Of a stretch of 53,052 nt of DNA, positions 1 to 8,015 are shown piece after piece. Made by a program: the position numbers and the translations under genes. Origin of the DNA: an uncultured Clostridia bacterium (GTDB lineage Bacteria; Bacillota; Clostridia; Oscillospirales; CAG-272); the NCBI GenBank assembly GCA_947631765.1, contig CANRMP010000015.1, forward strand, positions 1-53,052. The letters are read 5' to 3'. Under the pieces are notes generated by a model. It searched no databases and was not told the origin of the DNA. It saw only the letters and a list, made by a program, of their open reading frames with translations. Positions within the stretch are counted from its first letter, which is position 1. Each line of letters opens with the position of its first letter.

Positions 1-2
1 TC

Positions 3-362
3 CATTACAGTATAGCACCTTTTCAAAGTTCTTGGAGAGGAACTTTAAAAACTACTACACTTTATATTATACGAGGAATTGCAATAAAGGAAAATCCGTT
101 TAAGGGTGTTGCCGCAGCTCCGAAGATGATTTTGGAACGAAGCGGGATTGGAACCTTATATACCGATGATTTGTTGATGAAATTGGAAGGAGAATTTAAC
201 GGCGGTACTCTAAACGGCGTTGTCGATATTCAGTGGGAAGACGGTAATGAATGGCACGGCCAATATAAAAACAATCTTCCGTGGGACGGCAAAGGAAAAG
301 CATATTTGAAAAATAAAAAAGCCGTGATCGGCGTTTGGAAAAACGGCGTGAAAATCGGTTGA
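3..362 (+). CDS. MORN-repeat protein, C-terminal part (partial)
   Basis: The frame is open from the left edge of the window to the stop at 360-362, so the gene probably starts outside; an internal ATG at 126 is the only start visible. The last 55 residues carry MORN-like spacing of aromatic and glycine residues, such as WHGQYKNNLPWDGKGKAYL followed by a second unit ending VWKNG. MORN repeats usually form beta-hairpin arrays in membrane-associated or secreted proteins; what this protein binds cannot be said. It lies 20 bp before the endonuclease gene on the same strand, so the two may be co-transcribed. The family call is moderate and the 5' extent is inferred from the open frame only. Confidence 0.5.
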   Translation, partial: HYSIAPFQSSWRGTLKTTTLYIIRGIAIKENPFKGVAAAPKMILERSGIGTLYTDDLLMKLEGEFNGGTLNGVVDIQWEDGNEWHGQYKNNLPWDGKGKAYLKNKKAVIGVWKNGVKIG

Positions 363-382
363 TTATTTTAGGAGCATTCATT

Positions 383-1378
383 ATGACTAATGTTAATACT
401 TTTGTCTTTCGCATTGCTGCCGATTCGGAATATGTCAAAAAGGAATTTGAACAAGGACGACTGCGGCAAGGTTGGGGAAATTCCGGTTCCAATATGCGCC
501 TTGAAGAAAAAGAATGGGTAAACAGGCAATGCCAAAGATACACGTTTGAAAATAACAAATCCTATTATACACGAAAATATAACAATCACAAAATCTTATT
601 GGAGATTAAGGCGGGAGATATTTTAATTATTCCAAAACTGTCGCATCCTTCTCAGTTTACGGTATGCCGTGCTGCCGGAGGTTATGAATTTCTAAAACCC
701 GATGGGTTTGACGGAGACGATTTCTATCATACAATTCCCATTGAGCGAACCTCCGTGCGTCAATTTGATTACCATGCCGATGAAACCTGCGAAAACATTC
801 GAGCAAAGCTACGCGCATACCAATCGCCGTTGAATCATGTATGGAATCAAACAGTTCAAGACTGTGCCGAAAGGCTGTTGCAGACAGATTCTAACATACA
901 AGGCAGCGAAATTTCAGCAGTCATAGAGGAAATTAAATCAGATGCTCGCAAGGGAGCATTGCAAAGATTTCGTGATTTAGGAAACAAAAATATCGAAAAA
1001 ATTGTAGGGATAATTTTTGAAAAGCTCGGATATGAGCTTATTGGTAAAAACAGCTATGATAAAAAAGGCGGAGATGCTGATTTGATTTACATAAGCAAGT
1101 CGATTTCCGAATTTTTTGAAGTGTCTGCTAACGGCACAGACATAGTCGGACAAAAAATCTATGTTCAAATCAAAAACAAGAGCGGTATAGACACCGGAGA
1201 TACGGAGGGACTTGAACAATTGAAACAGCGGACATTAAACGAGCCGGGCGCTGTAAAGATATTGCTGTCCACTGCGGATAAATTTACGGAAGAATGCAAA
1301 AAAATTGCGCTGGAAAACAATATTCTGTTGATAGACAGTGATGGCTTTCTGAACCTTGTTTTCAAATATACCGATTGA
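383..1378 (+). CDS. Mrr-like restriction endonuclease
   Basis: A 331-aa protein. The start at 383 is chosen over upstream codons because AGGAG lies at 370-374, eight bases before the ATG. The C-terminal third looks like the Mrr-type PD-(D/E)xK nuclease fold: a helical lead-in (NKNIEKIVGIIFEKLGYELIG), then GGDADLIY carrying the catalytic aspartate, then YVQIKNKSG in the place of the QxK half of the motif. The N-terminal 150 residues (RQGWG, then GDILIIPKLSHPSQFTV and later DFYHTIPIERTSVRQF) resemble the putative recognition domain of stand-alone restriction-system proteins. Such enzymes often cut modified foreign DNA without a partner methylase, and none is seen here. The substrate is unknown. 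A large hairpin follows the stop. Confidence 0.7.
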   Translation: MTNVNTFVFRIAADSEYVKKEFEQGRLRQGWGNSGSNMRLEEKEWVNRQCQRYTFENNKSYYTRKYNNHKILLEIKAGDILIIPKLSHPSQFTVCRAAGGYEFLKPDGFDGDDFYHTIPIERTSVRQFDYHADETCENIRAKLRAYQSPLNHVWNQTVQDCAERLLQTDSNIQGSEISAVIEEIKSDARKGALQRFRDLGNKNIEKIVGIIFEKLGYELIGKNSYDKKGGDADLIYISKSISEFFEVSANGTDIVGQKIYVQIKNKSGIDTGDTEGLEQLKQRTLNEPGAVKILLSTADKFTEECKKIALENNILLIDSDGFLNLVFKYTD

Positions 1379-1393
1379 GAGAATTTCTAACAG

Positions 1394-1439
1394 ATACCGC
1401 CGGGTGCAACACGATAAACGAATTGCACTCCGGCGGTAT
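1394..1439 (+). terminator. Hairpin after the endonuclease gene
   Basis: Two long arms, ATACCGCCGG and CCGGCGGTAT with GCAA/TTGC inside, pair around an A/T-rich loop 15 bp after the stop of the endonuclease gene. There is no clear T-run, so termination is likely but not certain. It may also serve the convergent gene that ends at 1568. Confidence 0.5.
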
Positions 1440-1567
1440 TGATTCGTATATTGTTATCCCGTCAGGCTTGGCTGTTGCCTCGGCGCCTACTTTCTTGGCT
1501 TCATTATAGCCTAAGCGGTAGATGAACACGAACCGGTGTTGATTTACTCTGCCGAAAATAGCACGGT

Positions 1568-2554
1568 TTAATAGCGGTCGGTATTCTTATCTACAATAAG
1601 ATTGCAAATGCACATGGCGCCGGCGTACAATACTGCGGCGACAGTCCAGACAATCCATGTAAGCTCCCACTTGCTTGTAACAAAGCTCCAGATGAGGTAG
1701 ACAGCGGTGGCGATAAGCCAAAAAACCGTTGAGAAGGCTTCCTTAATGCGGTTTTGTCTCTCATTTCGGCGCTCATAGTCGCCCTCTTTTAAAAGCTTTT
1801 GCATACTTGCAAAGCGCACGCCGACAAGGATAAAAAGGGCTGAGCCGATTCCGGCAATTATTAGCGTGAGACTGAGCATTGCCACAAGCAAGAACTCTTT
1901 TTCAACAAACATCCCCACAAAAAGTGGAATAGGAGAGAGTACGCACAGACATGCGGCAATTATATTGATTTTTGAATAAGTCGGGCGGTACGCTTTCTGC
2001 TTTTCCCTGACCATAATTTCAACGCCGCGCTCGTTCTCAAAGGACTGTTTGTCTATAAACTCAAAAGGTGAATTTTTAAAGCCGCAGGAGATAAAAATCG
2101 CAACGGCTGCGGCAACAAGTATCAGTAAAACGACAAGCCCCGCGCCGGCGGCGAAATTTTCGGACACGGCATATACCTTCGTTTCTGATGCCGCGCCCAA
2201 AAGAAGCAGCGGAATAACCGAGAGAATACACAAAAATGTGGCGGCGGCAATGCGTTTTGCCGCTTTTGCCCTCCATTCCAAATATTCGCCCGCAAGCGAG
2301 AGAGACACGCGTTTTACAAAGGAGCGGCTTGTCTGCTCTATTAATTCTTCGTCCTCGATCTCGTCCTTTAGCAAATAGTCCGTCGTGACGCCGAAAAGAC
2401 GACTCAGCGCCAAAATCTTTTCAAGGTCAGGCACGCTCTGCGCGCTCTCCCATTTTGAGACCGCCTGCCGCGACACCTGCAAACGCTCTGCAAGCTCCTC
2501 CTGCGACCAGCCGTTCCTTTTTCTTAAATTCATTATTTTGTCTGCCAAAATCAT
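1568..2554 (-). CDS. XRE-family regulator with C-terminal membrane segments
   Basis: A 328-aa protein. The ATG at 2554 has AGAGAGG about nine bases upstream and begins directly with the HTH domain, so an upstream start at 2620 is rejected. Residues 1-60 are a Cro/C1-type helix-turn-helix (WSQEELAERLQVSRQAVSKWE). The remainder holds at least five to six strongly hydrophobic stretches, for instance AAATFLCILSVIPLLLLGA and AGLVVLLILVAAAVAIFI, separated by charged loops. This makes it a membrane-anchored DNA-binding protein, a layout seen in Firmicutes near ABC exporters. Its target may be the ABC transporter that ends 250 bp upstream on the same strand, but that is inference. It has its own promoter at 2659-2687. 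Confidence 0.8.
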   Translation of the reverse strand: MILADKIMNLRKRNGWSQEELAERLQVSRQAVSKWESAQSVPDLEKILALSRLFGVTTDYLLKDEIEDEELIEQTSRSFVKRVSLSLAGEYLEWRAKAAKRIAAATFLCILSVIPLLLLGAASETKVYAVSENFAAGAGLVVLLILVAAAVAIFISCGFKNSPFEFIDKQSFENERGVEIMVREKQKAYRPTYSKINIIAACLCVLSPIPLFVGMFVEKEFLLVAMLSLTLIIAGIGSALFILVGVRFASMQKLLKEGDYERRNERQNRIKEAFSTVFWLIATAVYLIWSFVTSKWELTWIVWTVAAVLYAGAMCICNLIVDKNTDRY

Positions 2555-2658
2555 TTTTTGAGCCTCTCTTTCTCTTTGTTGTCCACCATGCCGTCCGTCT
2601 TTTCGACCTTCTTGCGGCAAAGATTTATCTGCGGCGGTTCTTCCCCGCTTCGGTTATA

Positions 2659-2687
2659 ATAATAGCGCTTTTTTCGGTTGCTGTCAA
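2659..2687 (-). promoter_or_regulatory. Sigma-A promoter of the membrane-anchored XRE gene
   Basis: Read on the minus strand, TTGACA (2682-2687) and TATTAT (2659-2664) are separated by exactly 17 bp. It lies about 105 bp upstream of the start at 2554, in the gap after the ABC transporter gene, so the regulator can be expressed alone. A GC-rich inverted repeat at about 2768-2801 (AGCGCCGCC/GGCGGCGCT) just upstream may end transcription of the ABC gene. Confidence 0.7.
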
Positions 2688-2805
2688 CCACTCGGCGCTT
2701 GGAATTTTGTCAACCCCCGGTTGCGCAGTACACTGCGCCCGTCCTTTTGGCAGGCAGGCAGACGAAAGCGCCGCCGCGATAGCAAAAGCGGGGCGGCGCT
2801 CGGTC

Positions 2806-4410
2806 TTAGGATGCCGCTTGCAAGTTATACACCTTTGTAAACCTCGCTTTTCTCTCGGGTGAAAGGTGATGGCTAACCAAAATGAGTGTAAGGTCGGGAT
2901 TGTCAAGCAGGTTGTCCTCAACGATTCCCGCGTTCTTTTGATCGAGCGCGCTTGTTCCCTCGTCGACAAGGAGAATCGAGCGATTGTGGATAAGCGCACG
3001 GGCAATCGCCACTCGCTGTTTTTGACCGCCCGAAAGATTACTGCCGTTCTCGCCGACAGGGGTATCAAGACCGCTCGGCATTTCGGAAAGGTCGTCCGCA
3101 AGTGCGCTGTCGCGCAGCGCTTTTTCAATCTGCTCATCGGTGAAATATTCGCCGAGGGTAATGTTATCTCGAAGCGTCGTGTTGAACAGAAAAACATTCT
3201 GCTCAATGTAGCTCATCTGCCTTTGTAACTGTTCCGGAGTAAAGTCGCGGGCGTTTGAACCGTCAAATTCTATTGTGCCGCCGTATGTCGGCAGCCATCC
3301 CAAAATAAGCTTCAAAAGCGTGGATTTCCCGCAACCGGAAGGACCGGTAAGCGCGTATTTTCCGCCTTTTTTCAGTGTCAATGAAATATTGTCAAGGACA
3401 GGCTTCTCGTCGTATGTAAAGGTCAGATTTTTTACGGATATGGCACTTTTTACGCCGTCAAAGCCGCCGCTTTCTTCGTCTTTGCTTTCTTCACTGCGGA
3501 CGGTGATTTTGTTAAAATACGGCTTAGTGGAGGAGAAGTAGAGCAGCAGCTGTGCCATGTTGCCAAGACCGTTAGAAAAACTCCCGCAAAGATTGCCTCC
3601 GCCGGCAAGAGAGCCCTGCAAAATCACGCCATTTATCGACAAAACGCCAATCATAATATTTAGCAGTATTTGACAAATAACATTTATGCAGTCGATTCCA
3701 GAGCCGATAAAACTTTTTACATAGGTGAGCTTAAATTTTGGCTTTTCGATTTCCTCGCTCGCTTCTTTTGCGCCCTGACTGAACCTCTGCGTGCTGCCAA
3801 AGGAACGCAGGACGTCATATCCCGATAAAATATCCTTGAGCTTGCCCGTTGCTTCAGCCTGCTTTTCGGCACACTGCCCGCCAAGCTTTTGCATGCGCTT
3901 GTTGAAAAGCTGCGGGGCTATGAGCATTATGACCGTCGTAATAAGTGCCGCGCTCAATAGCGACCAGTGGAGCGTTAAAAGTGCGATTGCGCTGAATAAA
4001 ACCGTCGCCGCCGCGTCTACGCACTGATAAAACGACTTCCACGCGAGATTTTCAATTTGATTAACGTCGTTTGTGAACCATGACAGATACTCGCCTGTAT
4101 CTGCTGCGTGAAACTCGACGTACGATTTTTTTAGCAGAGTAGAAGTAATGTCCCGCCTAACCGCGTTATTCATTATCATAATTGCGCGCCCTTGGAAAAA
4201 CTCGGTAAGACTATTGACACCCAAAACAAGGAACCACGCACCCACCATCAGCGAAATACGCAGGATGAATCTGCGCATGTCAAGCTCAAAAATGGCTTGA
4301 AAAACGTTGATCATCAAAAGATTTATACCGGTTTGCAAAGCGCATACCACAAGCCCCGGCAGGATTGCCAAAAGATTTGCAAACCAATATTTTTTAAGAT
4401 AGTAAAGCAT
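2806..4410 (-). CDS. ABC transporter, fused permease and ATP-binding protein
   Basis: A 534-aa half-transporter of the type I exporter class. The start at 4410 has AAAGGAG seven bases upstream and follows the stop of the XRE gene by 14 bp. The first 290 or so residues form the membrane domain (LLAILPGLVVCALQTGINLL, later LLYFSSTKPYF). The nucleotide-binding domain holds a Walker A (GPSGCGKSTLLKL), a signature LSGGQKQRVAIARAL and a Walker B (ILLVDEGTSALD); the usual DEATSALD alanine is a glycine. The size is slightly below the usual 570-600 residues. It probably acts as a homodimer exporting a peptide, drug or lipid. Pairing with the XRE regulator at 4425-5300 suggests induction by its own substrate, which is unknown. 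Confidence 0.85.
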   Translation of the reverse strand: MLYYLKKYWFANLLAILPGLVVCALQTGINLLMINVFQAIFELDMRRFILRISLMVGAWFLVLGVNSLTEFFQGRAIMIMNNAVRRDITSTLLKKSYVEFHAADTGEYLSWFTNDVNQIENLAWKSFYQCVDAAATVLFSAIALLTLHWSLLSAALITTVIMLIAPQLFNKRMQKLGGQCAEKQAEATGKLKDILSGYDVLRSFGSTQRFSQGAKEASEEIEKPKFKLTYVKSFIGSGIDCINVICQILLNIMIGVLSINGVILQGSLAGGGNLCGSFSNGLGNMAQLLLYFSSTKPYFNKITVRSEESKDEESGGFDGVKSAISVKNLTFTYDEKPVLDNISLTLKKGGKYALTGPSGCGKSTLLKLILGWLPTYGGTIEFDGSNARDFTPEQLQRQMSYIEQNVFLFNTTLRDNITLGEYFTDEQIEKALRDSALADDLSEMPSGLDTPVGENGSNLSGGQKQRVAIARALIHNRSILLVDEGTSALDQKNAGIVEDNLLDNPDLTLILVSHHLSPERKARFTKVYNLQAAS

Positions 4411-4424
4411 AGTAACCGCTCCTT

Positions 4425-5300
4425 TCAAAGCTTTTTCCCGTCGTCCCATACTTCATTCGGCTCTAAAATCGGCGAATCGTCCCCGAGCCGCATTAGGTTT
4501 GTGTCATGCTGCATAAGCGTTCTTCCGAGCAAAAGAAAAGGAATAAGTTTAATCGGCTCAACTATTTTATACGCCGTGACCCGACCGCTTTCAAGCTCAA
4601 GCTCCATTGAGTAAAGGATATTCCGCTCAACGAGCCCGTTTAACAAATCATCGACATCTTCATTCGGAATATTAAGCTGCTTATGCACTACGCCCGCAGA
4701 AAACCAGTCTTTATTTTGGATATACAGGTACCCGAGAAGCTCCAGACAGCCGGGTTTTGCCAAAATCGAGAACAGTTTTCTGTATTCGTCCTTCGGCGCG
4801 AGCCACTGCGCCCACCCGCCCTTCGGCCTTGGCCAAAGCGTCGCGAAGGACATATCCTCCGCGTGAAGGTCCAAAAGCATTCCGCCGTCGTGTAAAACCT
4901 GCGACAGAAAGAGCTGGCAATCCCCGTCGGACTCGATTTTGCAGGACTCGGGATAGCTCATGTCCGGCAGATTGACCTCCCCCGGCACGAAATATTCCAT
5001 AGACTGCCGAATCAGTCGGCAAAACCTGTCGAGCCGCTCCTTCGCGGGAAATCCCCGAAGCCACCTGCCCACCGCTTCAACCGGGTCTACCTGCTCCCCG
5101 CCGTCCATTCCGAAGAGCGCGTCTATAGTTACTCCCAACTGCCGCGACAAAACCGGCAGCAGCTCGACGTCAGGTGCGCCGCCCTTCTCCCACTTGCTCA
5201 CCGCCTGATAGGACACTCCTACCATTTTACCGAGCTGTTCCTGCGTCAGCCCACTGGCTTTTCTTAAAGCTGCAATACGCTCGCTAAGTTCATTCGACAT
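4425..5300 (-). CDS. XRE-family transcriptional regulator
   Basis: A 291-aa protein with an N-terminal Cro/C1-type HTH at residues 7-62 (LTQEQLGKMVGVSYQAVSKWEKGG). The long C-terminal part is soluble and I do not recognise it; residues 190-245 (LGYLYIQNKDWFSAGVVHKQLNI and on) look like a second winged-helix-like segment. The start has GGGAGG nine bases upstream. It is the first gene of an operon with the ABC transporter, and its promoter is covered by an inverted repeat, so it is probably an autorepressor that senses the transporter's substrate. That role is inferred from position. Confidence 0.8.
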   Translation of the reverse strand: MSNELSERIAALRKASGLTQEQLGKMVGVSYQAVSKWEKGGAPDVELLPVLSRQLGVTIDALFGMDGGEQVDPVEAVGRWLRGFPAKERLDRFCRLIRQSMEYFVPGEVNLPDMSYPESCKIESDGDCQLFLSQVLHDGGMLLDLHAEDMSFATLWPRPKGGWAQWLAPKDEYRKLFSILAKPGCLELLGYLYIQNKDWFSAGVVHKQLNIPNEDVDDLLNGLVERNILYSMELELESGRVTAYKIVEPIKLIPFLLLGRTLMQHDTNLMRLGDDSPILEPNEVWDDGKKL

Positions 5301-5327
5301 TCAAAATTACCTCCCTTTGAGATTATG

Positions 5328-5387
5328 GTTGAATTATAACATAAATATTGGTTGATTTCAATAGAGAATTTTTTGAGATAATTCAAC
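5328..5387 (-). promoter_or_regulatory. Promoter and inverted-repeat operator of the XRE-ABC operon
   Basis: On the minus strand TTGAAA (5356-5361) and TATAAT (5333-5338) are 17 bp apart. Perfect 10-bp inverted arms, GTTGAATTAT at 5328-5337 and ATAATTCAAC at 5378-5387, lie one over the -10 box and one upstream of the -35 box, with centres 50 bp apart. A related half site, GGTTGATTTCAA, overlaps the -35. The layout fits repression by a dimeric XRE protein, possibly with looping. Confidence 0.7.
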
Positions 5388-5493
5388 TCTCGGTTGTATA
5401 TTTGCGCATCGCTGTACACTTCAAGATATTCGGGTGAAAAAACGGGGTGTTGAAATATGCCTTCTTAAGCGTTTTGGTGCACTATTAAAAAAC

Positions 5494-5533
5494 AAAAATC
5501 CGCCTTTTTGCAAGGAGCAAATTTGGCGGGTTT
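5494..5533 (-). terminator. Rho-independent terminator after the Fe-S membrane protein
   Basis: On the minus strand CCGCC and GGCGG arms, extended by AAATTTGC/GCAAAAA pairing, precede a run of T residues (the A-run at 5494-5498 on the plus strand). It lies 30 bp after the stop at 5564. Confidence 0.65.
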
Positions 5534-5563
5534 TAATATTATTGCATTGCGTCTCTTTTGAAC

Positions 5564-6382
5564 TCAGAGCGCATCTTTTGGGCAATTTTTCACACATTCC
5601 ATGCACAGGATACACTCGGTACCGTTCCTTCTCTTTCTCGAATTGTCGGTAATATCGACCTCCATCGGACAAACCTTTTTGCATTTTCCGCATGAGATGC
5701 ATTTGTTTTTGTCGCATTTAATCCTAAACAGTGAAAAATAGCTCATCGGCTTTAAAAATACGGTGACGGGGCAAATATATTTGCAAAACGCCCGATTATC
5801 CTTTAAAATTAACGCAAGCAAAATACCTGCCGCATAATAAATAATGTTACCGATAATAAACGACCAAAACATAATTTTTTCGATATGCCCGACATGACTA
5901 AAAAACAGCGCCGCCACAAAAACAAGCGAGCCGGCAAAGACGATATATCTTATCCACCCTGCCCGTTTTCTCGGCGCCTTTGCGGTTTTATAAGGCAGAA
6001 AATCAAGTACCATTGCCGTCCAGCAGGCGTATCCGCACCACCCTCTGCCGAAAATCAGCGGACCGAAGATTTTTGCAACCGCATAATGAATTGTCGCGGC
6101 TTCGAAAACTCCTGTAAAAAGATAGTACCAAAAGCCCTCAATTTGCATATTTTCGCCGCAAATCAGCCCCAAATAAAGTAGCATATAGGTTCCGACAAGA
6201 AGCTGTACAACCTTTCTTGCGTGTTTGTACTTTTTGATATACAAAACCACCCCGAAGGATATCGCAATGCCGATATAACTGAAATTGAAAAGATAAAACA
6301 AATTGTCCTTTGTCAGCCAAAGAGTAACCGCTATTGTTTCAAACAATAAAAGCAAAACTGCCGGTAATATGTATTTTCGCAT
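5564..6382 (-). CDS. 4Fe-4S polyferredoxin-type membrane protein (NapH/RdxA-like)
   Basis: A 272-aa integral membrane protein with about five hydrophobic segments in the first 200 residues. It carries GRGWCGYACW and CKYICPV, the membrane cysteine motifs of the NapH/CcoG group. The C-terminus is a two-cluster ferredoxin domain (CISCGKCKKVCP, then CILCMECVKNCP). Proteins of this group pass electrons between the membrane and soluble partners. No dedicated partner enzyme is next to it; the upstream acetyltransferase genes on the same strand end only 41 bp away. The electron donor and acceptor cannot be told from the sequence. Confidence 0.8.
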   Translation of the reverse strand: MRKYILPAVLLLLFETIAVTLWLTKDNLFYLFNFSYIGIAISFGVVLYIKKYKHARKVVQLLVGTYMLLYLGLICGENMQIEGFWYYLFTGVFEAATIHYAVAKIFGPLIFGRGWCGYACWTAMVLDFLPYKTAKAPRKRAGWIRYIVFAGSLVFVAALFFSHVGHIEKIMFWSFIIGNIIYYAAGILLALILKDNRAFCKYICPVTVFLKPMSYFSLFRIKCDKNKCISCGKCKKVCPMEVDITDNSRKRRNGTECILCMECVKNCPKDAL

Positions 6383-6423
6383 TTCTTTTTCCCTTTTTAA
6401 TATTTTTTATCCGGTTTGCGCCG

Positions 6424-6828
6424 CTATTTCAAATCCTTGCGAAAAATCATTTCCAAGGGCTCTTTTGGCAGTAGCAGAGCGCCGCATTCGGTATAACCGA
6501 TTTTTCGGTAAAAAAACTGCGCCCTCTCATTTGACTGCGTGGAGGTCAATACCTGCCGATATCCCGTTTTTGCCATTTCTTTTTCCCAAAATGATACAAG
6601 CCTTGTCCCGTTTCCCTGCCCTTGGTACTTTTCAAGCATATACAGCATATTAATAAAAGGAATACTGTCCCAAAACAGCCCGTACCTCAGCCAACCGATG
6701 AATGTATCCTCCTGATACATAATCAGAACTCTCTTGGCGGGAAGGATATTTTTCAGCTCCGACTCGGAAATATGCTTGTCATACTCCTTCAGCACCGCAA
6801 AATCCTGCATATTTGCATAACGAATCAT
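6424..6828 (-). CDS. GNAT-family N-acetyltransferase
   Basis: A 134-aa single-domain GNAT protein. The acetyl-CoA binding motif is visible as YQGQGNGTRLVSFWE near residues 68-82, and the C-terminal beta strands follow (TSTQSNERAQFFYRKIGY, the usual ARxFYxxxGF region). The start overlaps the stop of the second GNAT gene by four bases, so the two are translationally coupled. The acceptor is unknown; two GNATs in tandem may act on different substrates or as a pair. Confidence 0.8.
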   Translation of the reverse strand: MIRYANMQDFAVLKEYDKHISESELKNILPAKRVLIMYQEDTFIGWLRYGLFWDSIPFINMLYMLEKYQGQGNGTRLVSFWEKEMAKTGYRQVLTSTQSNERAQFFYRKIGYTECGALLLPKEPLEMIFRKDLK

Positions 6829-7361
6829 TTCGTTTTTTCACTCCTCTGCTTACAGAGATACAATACAAGCTCATCGTCATTTTGACACTTTGCATACGGC
6901 TTGCAGATTTCATCTTTATACCACACGCCGCTCCCGTCCGGAACGTACCCGCGCTTTATATACATTCTCTGAGCACTTCCGTATCCGCTGTGCAGTCCAA
7001 CGCCAAGATATATCACATCCGAATAGGAAAACCCTATCTCTTCCGCAATATCCATCAGCTTGCTACCTATTCCTCGGCGCCTGTATTTTTCAAGAACCGC
7101 GAAGTCAACTATTTCCGTATAGCCCCGATTAGCAAGCGCGCCGCTCTTGGCGTCGGGATAGATATTTACATACCCGACAACGCTGCCGTTCCATTCGGCC
7201 ACAAGCGAAATGCACTTCCCTGCGGCTTGATGCCTTAGACGCATTTCGAATTTGTCGATTGTCGCATCCCAACCCTGCGCGATTTCTTCGTCAGTTAAAA
7301 TTTTTGCGTCGCTCTGCCGCAAATCACGAATGACTATTCCGTTTTTCTCGTAATATACCAT
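6825..7361 (-). CDS. GNAT-family N-acetyltransferase
   Basis: A 178-aa protein with a GNAT core: VVGYVNIYP (strand 4), IVDFAVLEKYRRRGIGSKLMDIAEE (strand 4 and the Q/RxxGxG/A coenzyme-A loop as YRRRGIGSKL), and GSAQRMYIKRGYVPDGSG (C-terminal motif). A short C-terminal tail follows. It lies 14 bp after the TfoX-domain gene and overlaps the next GNAT gene by four bases, making a three-gene unit. The substrate cannot be predicted. Confidence 0.8.
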   Translation of the reverse strand: MVYYEKNGIVIRDLRQSDAKILTDEEIAQGWDATIDKFEMRLRHQAAGKCISLVAEWNGSVVGYVNIYPDAKSGALANRGYTEIVDFAVLEKYRRRGIGSKLMDIAEEIGFSYSDVIYLGVGLHSGYGSAQRMYIKRGYVPDGSGVWYKDEICKPYAKCQNDDELVLYLCKQRSEKTK

Positions 7362-7375
7362 GGCTTCACCTTACG

Positions 7376-7699
7376 TCACCGGTTTTTCTTTTTCGGCTTT
7401 TGCGTGGGAAGTTCCTCAGCCACTGCCCGGAAAAGGTATGCCAAAAAAGCTCTGTCGTCCACGTTATCGACCGACAGCATTTCTTTTGCGCCTTCATACG
7501 GCAATTCAAAAGCGGCGTCCGGCATAAGCCTTCTTGCAGATTTTGTCGGCTTTACAAGCAGTCGGTCGTCATAGATTCCGCCGACAATCTTGCCGTCGTA
7601 ATACAAAATATATTCGCCCATCATCGCACGAGCCGAAACGCCGTCCAGCTCCGACAGCTGATCTAAAATGAATTCTAAGTATTGTTTGCTTGACGCCAT
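7376..7699 (-). CDS. TfoX N-terminal domain protein
   Basis: A 107-aa protein. The ATG at 7699 has AGGAGG about eight bases upstream and is preferred over an upstream start at 7792. The sequence YLEFILDQLSELDGVSARAMMGEYILYYDGKIVGGIYDDRLLVK matches the TfoX N-terminal fold pattern (the R-x-M-x-G-x-Y-x-xY-x-x-K-x-F/V block). TfoX-N proteins regulate competence in Proteobacteria, but stand-alone copies in Firmicutes usually sit with acetyltransferases and have no proven role. The lysine-rich tail (KPKKKNR) may bind nucleic acid. The start overlaps the stop of a short upstream frame described separately. Confidence 0.75.
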   Translation of the reverse strand: MASSKQYLEFILDQLSELDGVSARAMMGEYILYYDGKIVGGIYDDRLLVKPTKSARRLMPDAAFELPYEGAKEMLSVDNVDDRAFLAYLFRAVAEELPTQKPKKKNR

Positions 7700-7701
7700 T
7701 A

Positions 7702-7797
7702 CAGCACCTCCTGTGGTTTTATTTCCTTGCGGTGGATCAGGTGAATCCCGATGTGACCGATTCCAAGGATCACGGCGGAAAGGGTCAGCCAATAGAG
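7702..7797 (-). pseudogene. Possible 3' remnant of a membrane-protein gene
   Basis: On the minus strand, after a TAA at 7795-7797, about 30 codons read as a hydrophobic segment with a basic tail (LTLSAVILGIGHIGIHLIHR then KEIKPQEVL), the usual look of the last membrane helix of a permease. Its stop TAA overlaps the TfoX ATG (TAATG), the arrangement of translationally coupled genes. The same frame extends upstream to an ATG at about 7850 but is broken by that TAA. The likely reading is a gene that lost its 5' part. The evidence is short and compositional, so confidence is low. Confidence 0.3.
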
Positions 7798-7903
7798 TTA
7801 CAGTAAATGCCGAGCTGTAAAAAAGCCGGCACCGGCAGGGCTGCCCATGCGTCTTTTAAAAATATTATAACATATAAATCTGATTTTTTCTACTCTTTTA
7901 CGC

Positions 7904-7944
7904 AAAAAAAGCGGCGACAAGGATTGCTCCGGCGTCGCCGTTTT
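7904..7944 (-). terminator. Terminator after the P-type ATPase
   Basis: Arms GCGGCGAC and GTCGCCG are followed on the minus strand by seven T residues (A-run 7904-7910 on the plus strand). A second short hairpin, ACGGGATGC/GCGTCCCGT, lies between it and the ATPase stop (about 7992-8012). The rest of the 7700-8015 gap holds the remnant frame above and an extended -10 box (TGTTATAAT, minus strand, near 7870). Confidence 0.65.
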
Positions 7945-8015
7945 GATTTAATATTAAATATAATCGTTATTGATTATTTTCATTGCTCGGTTACGGGATG
8001 CTTTGCGTCCCGTTC

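Noticed and set aside
1380-1560. Open minus-strand frame between the endonuclease and XRE genes
   Set aside because: It has no start or ribosome site, is crossed by a strong hairpin and matches no family I know.
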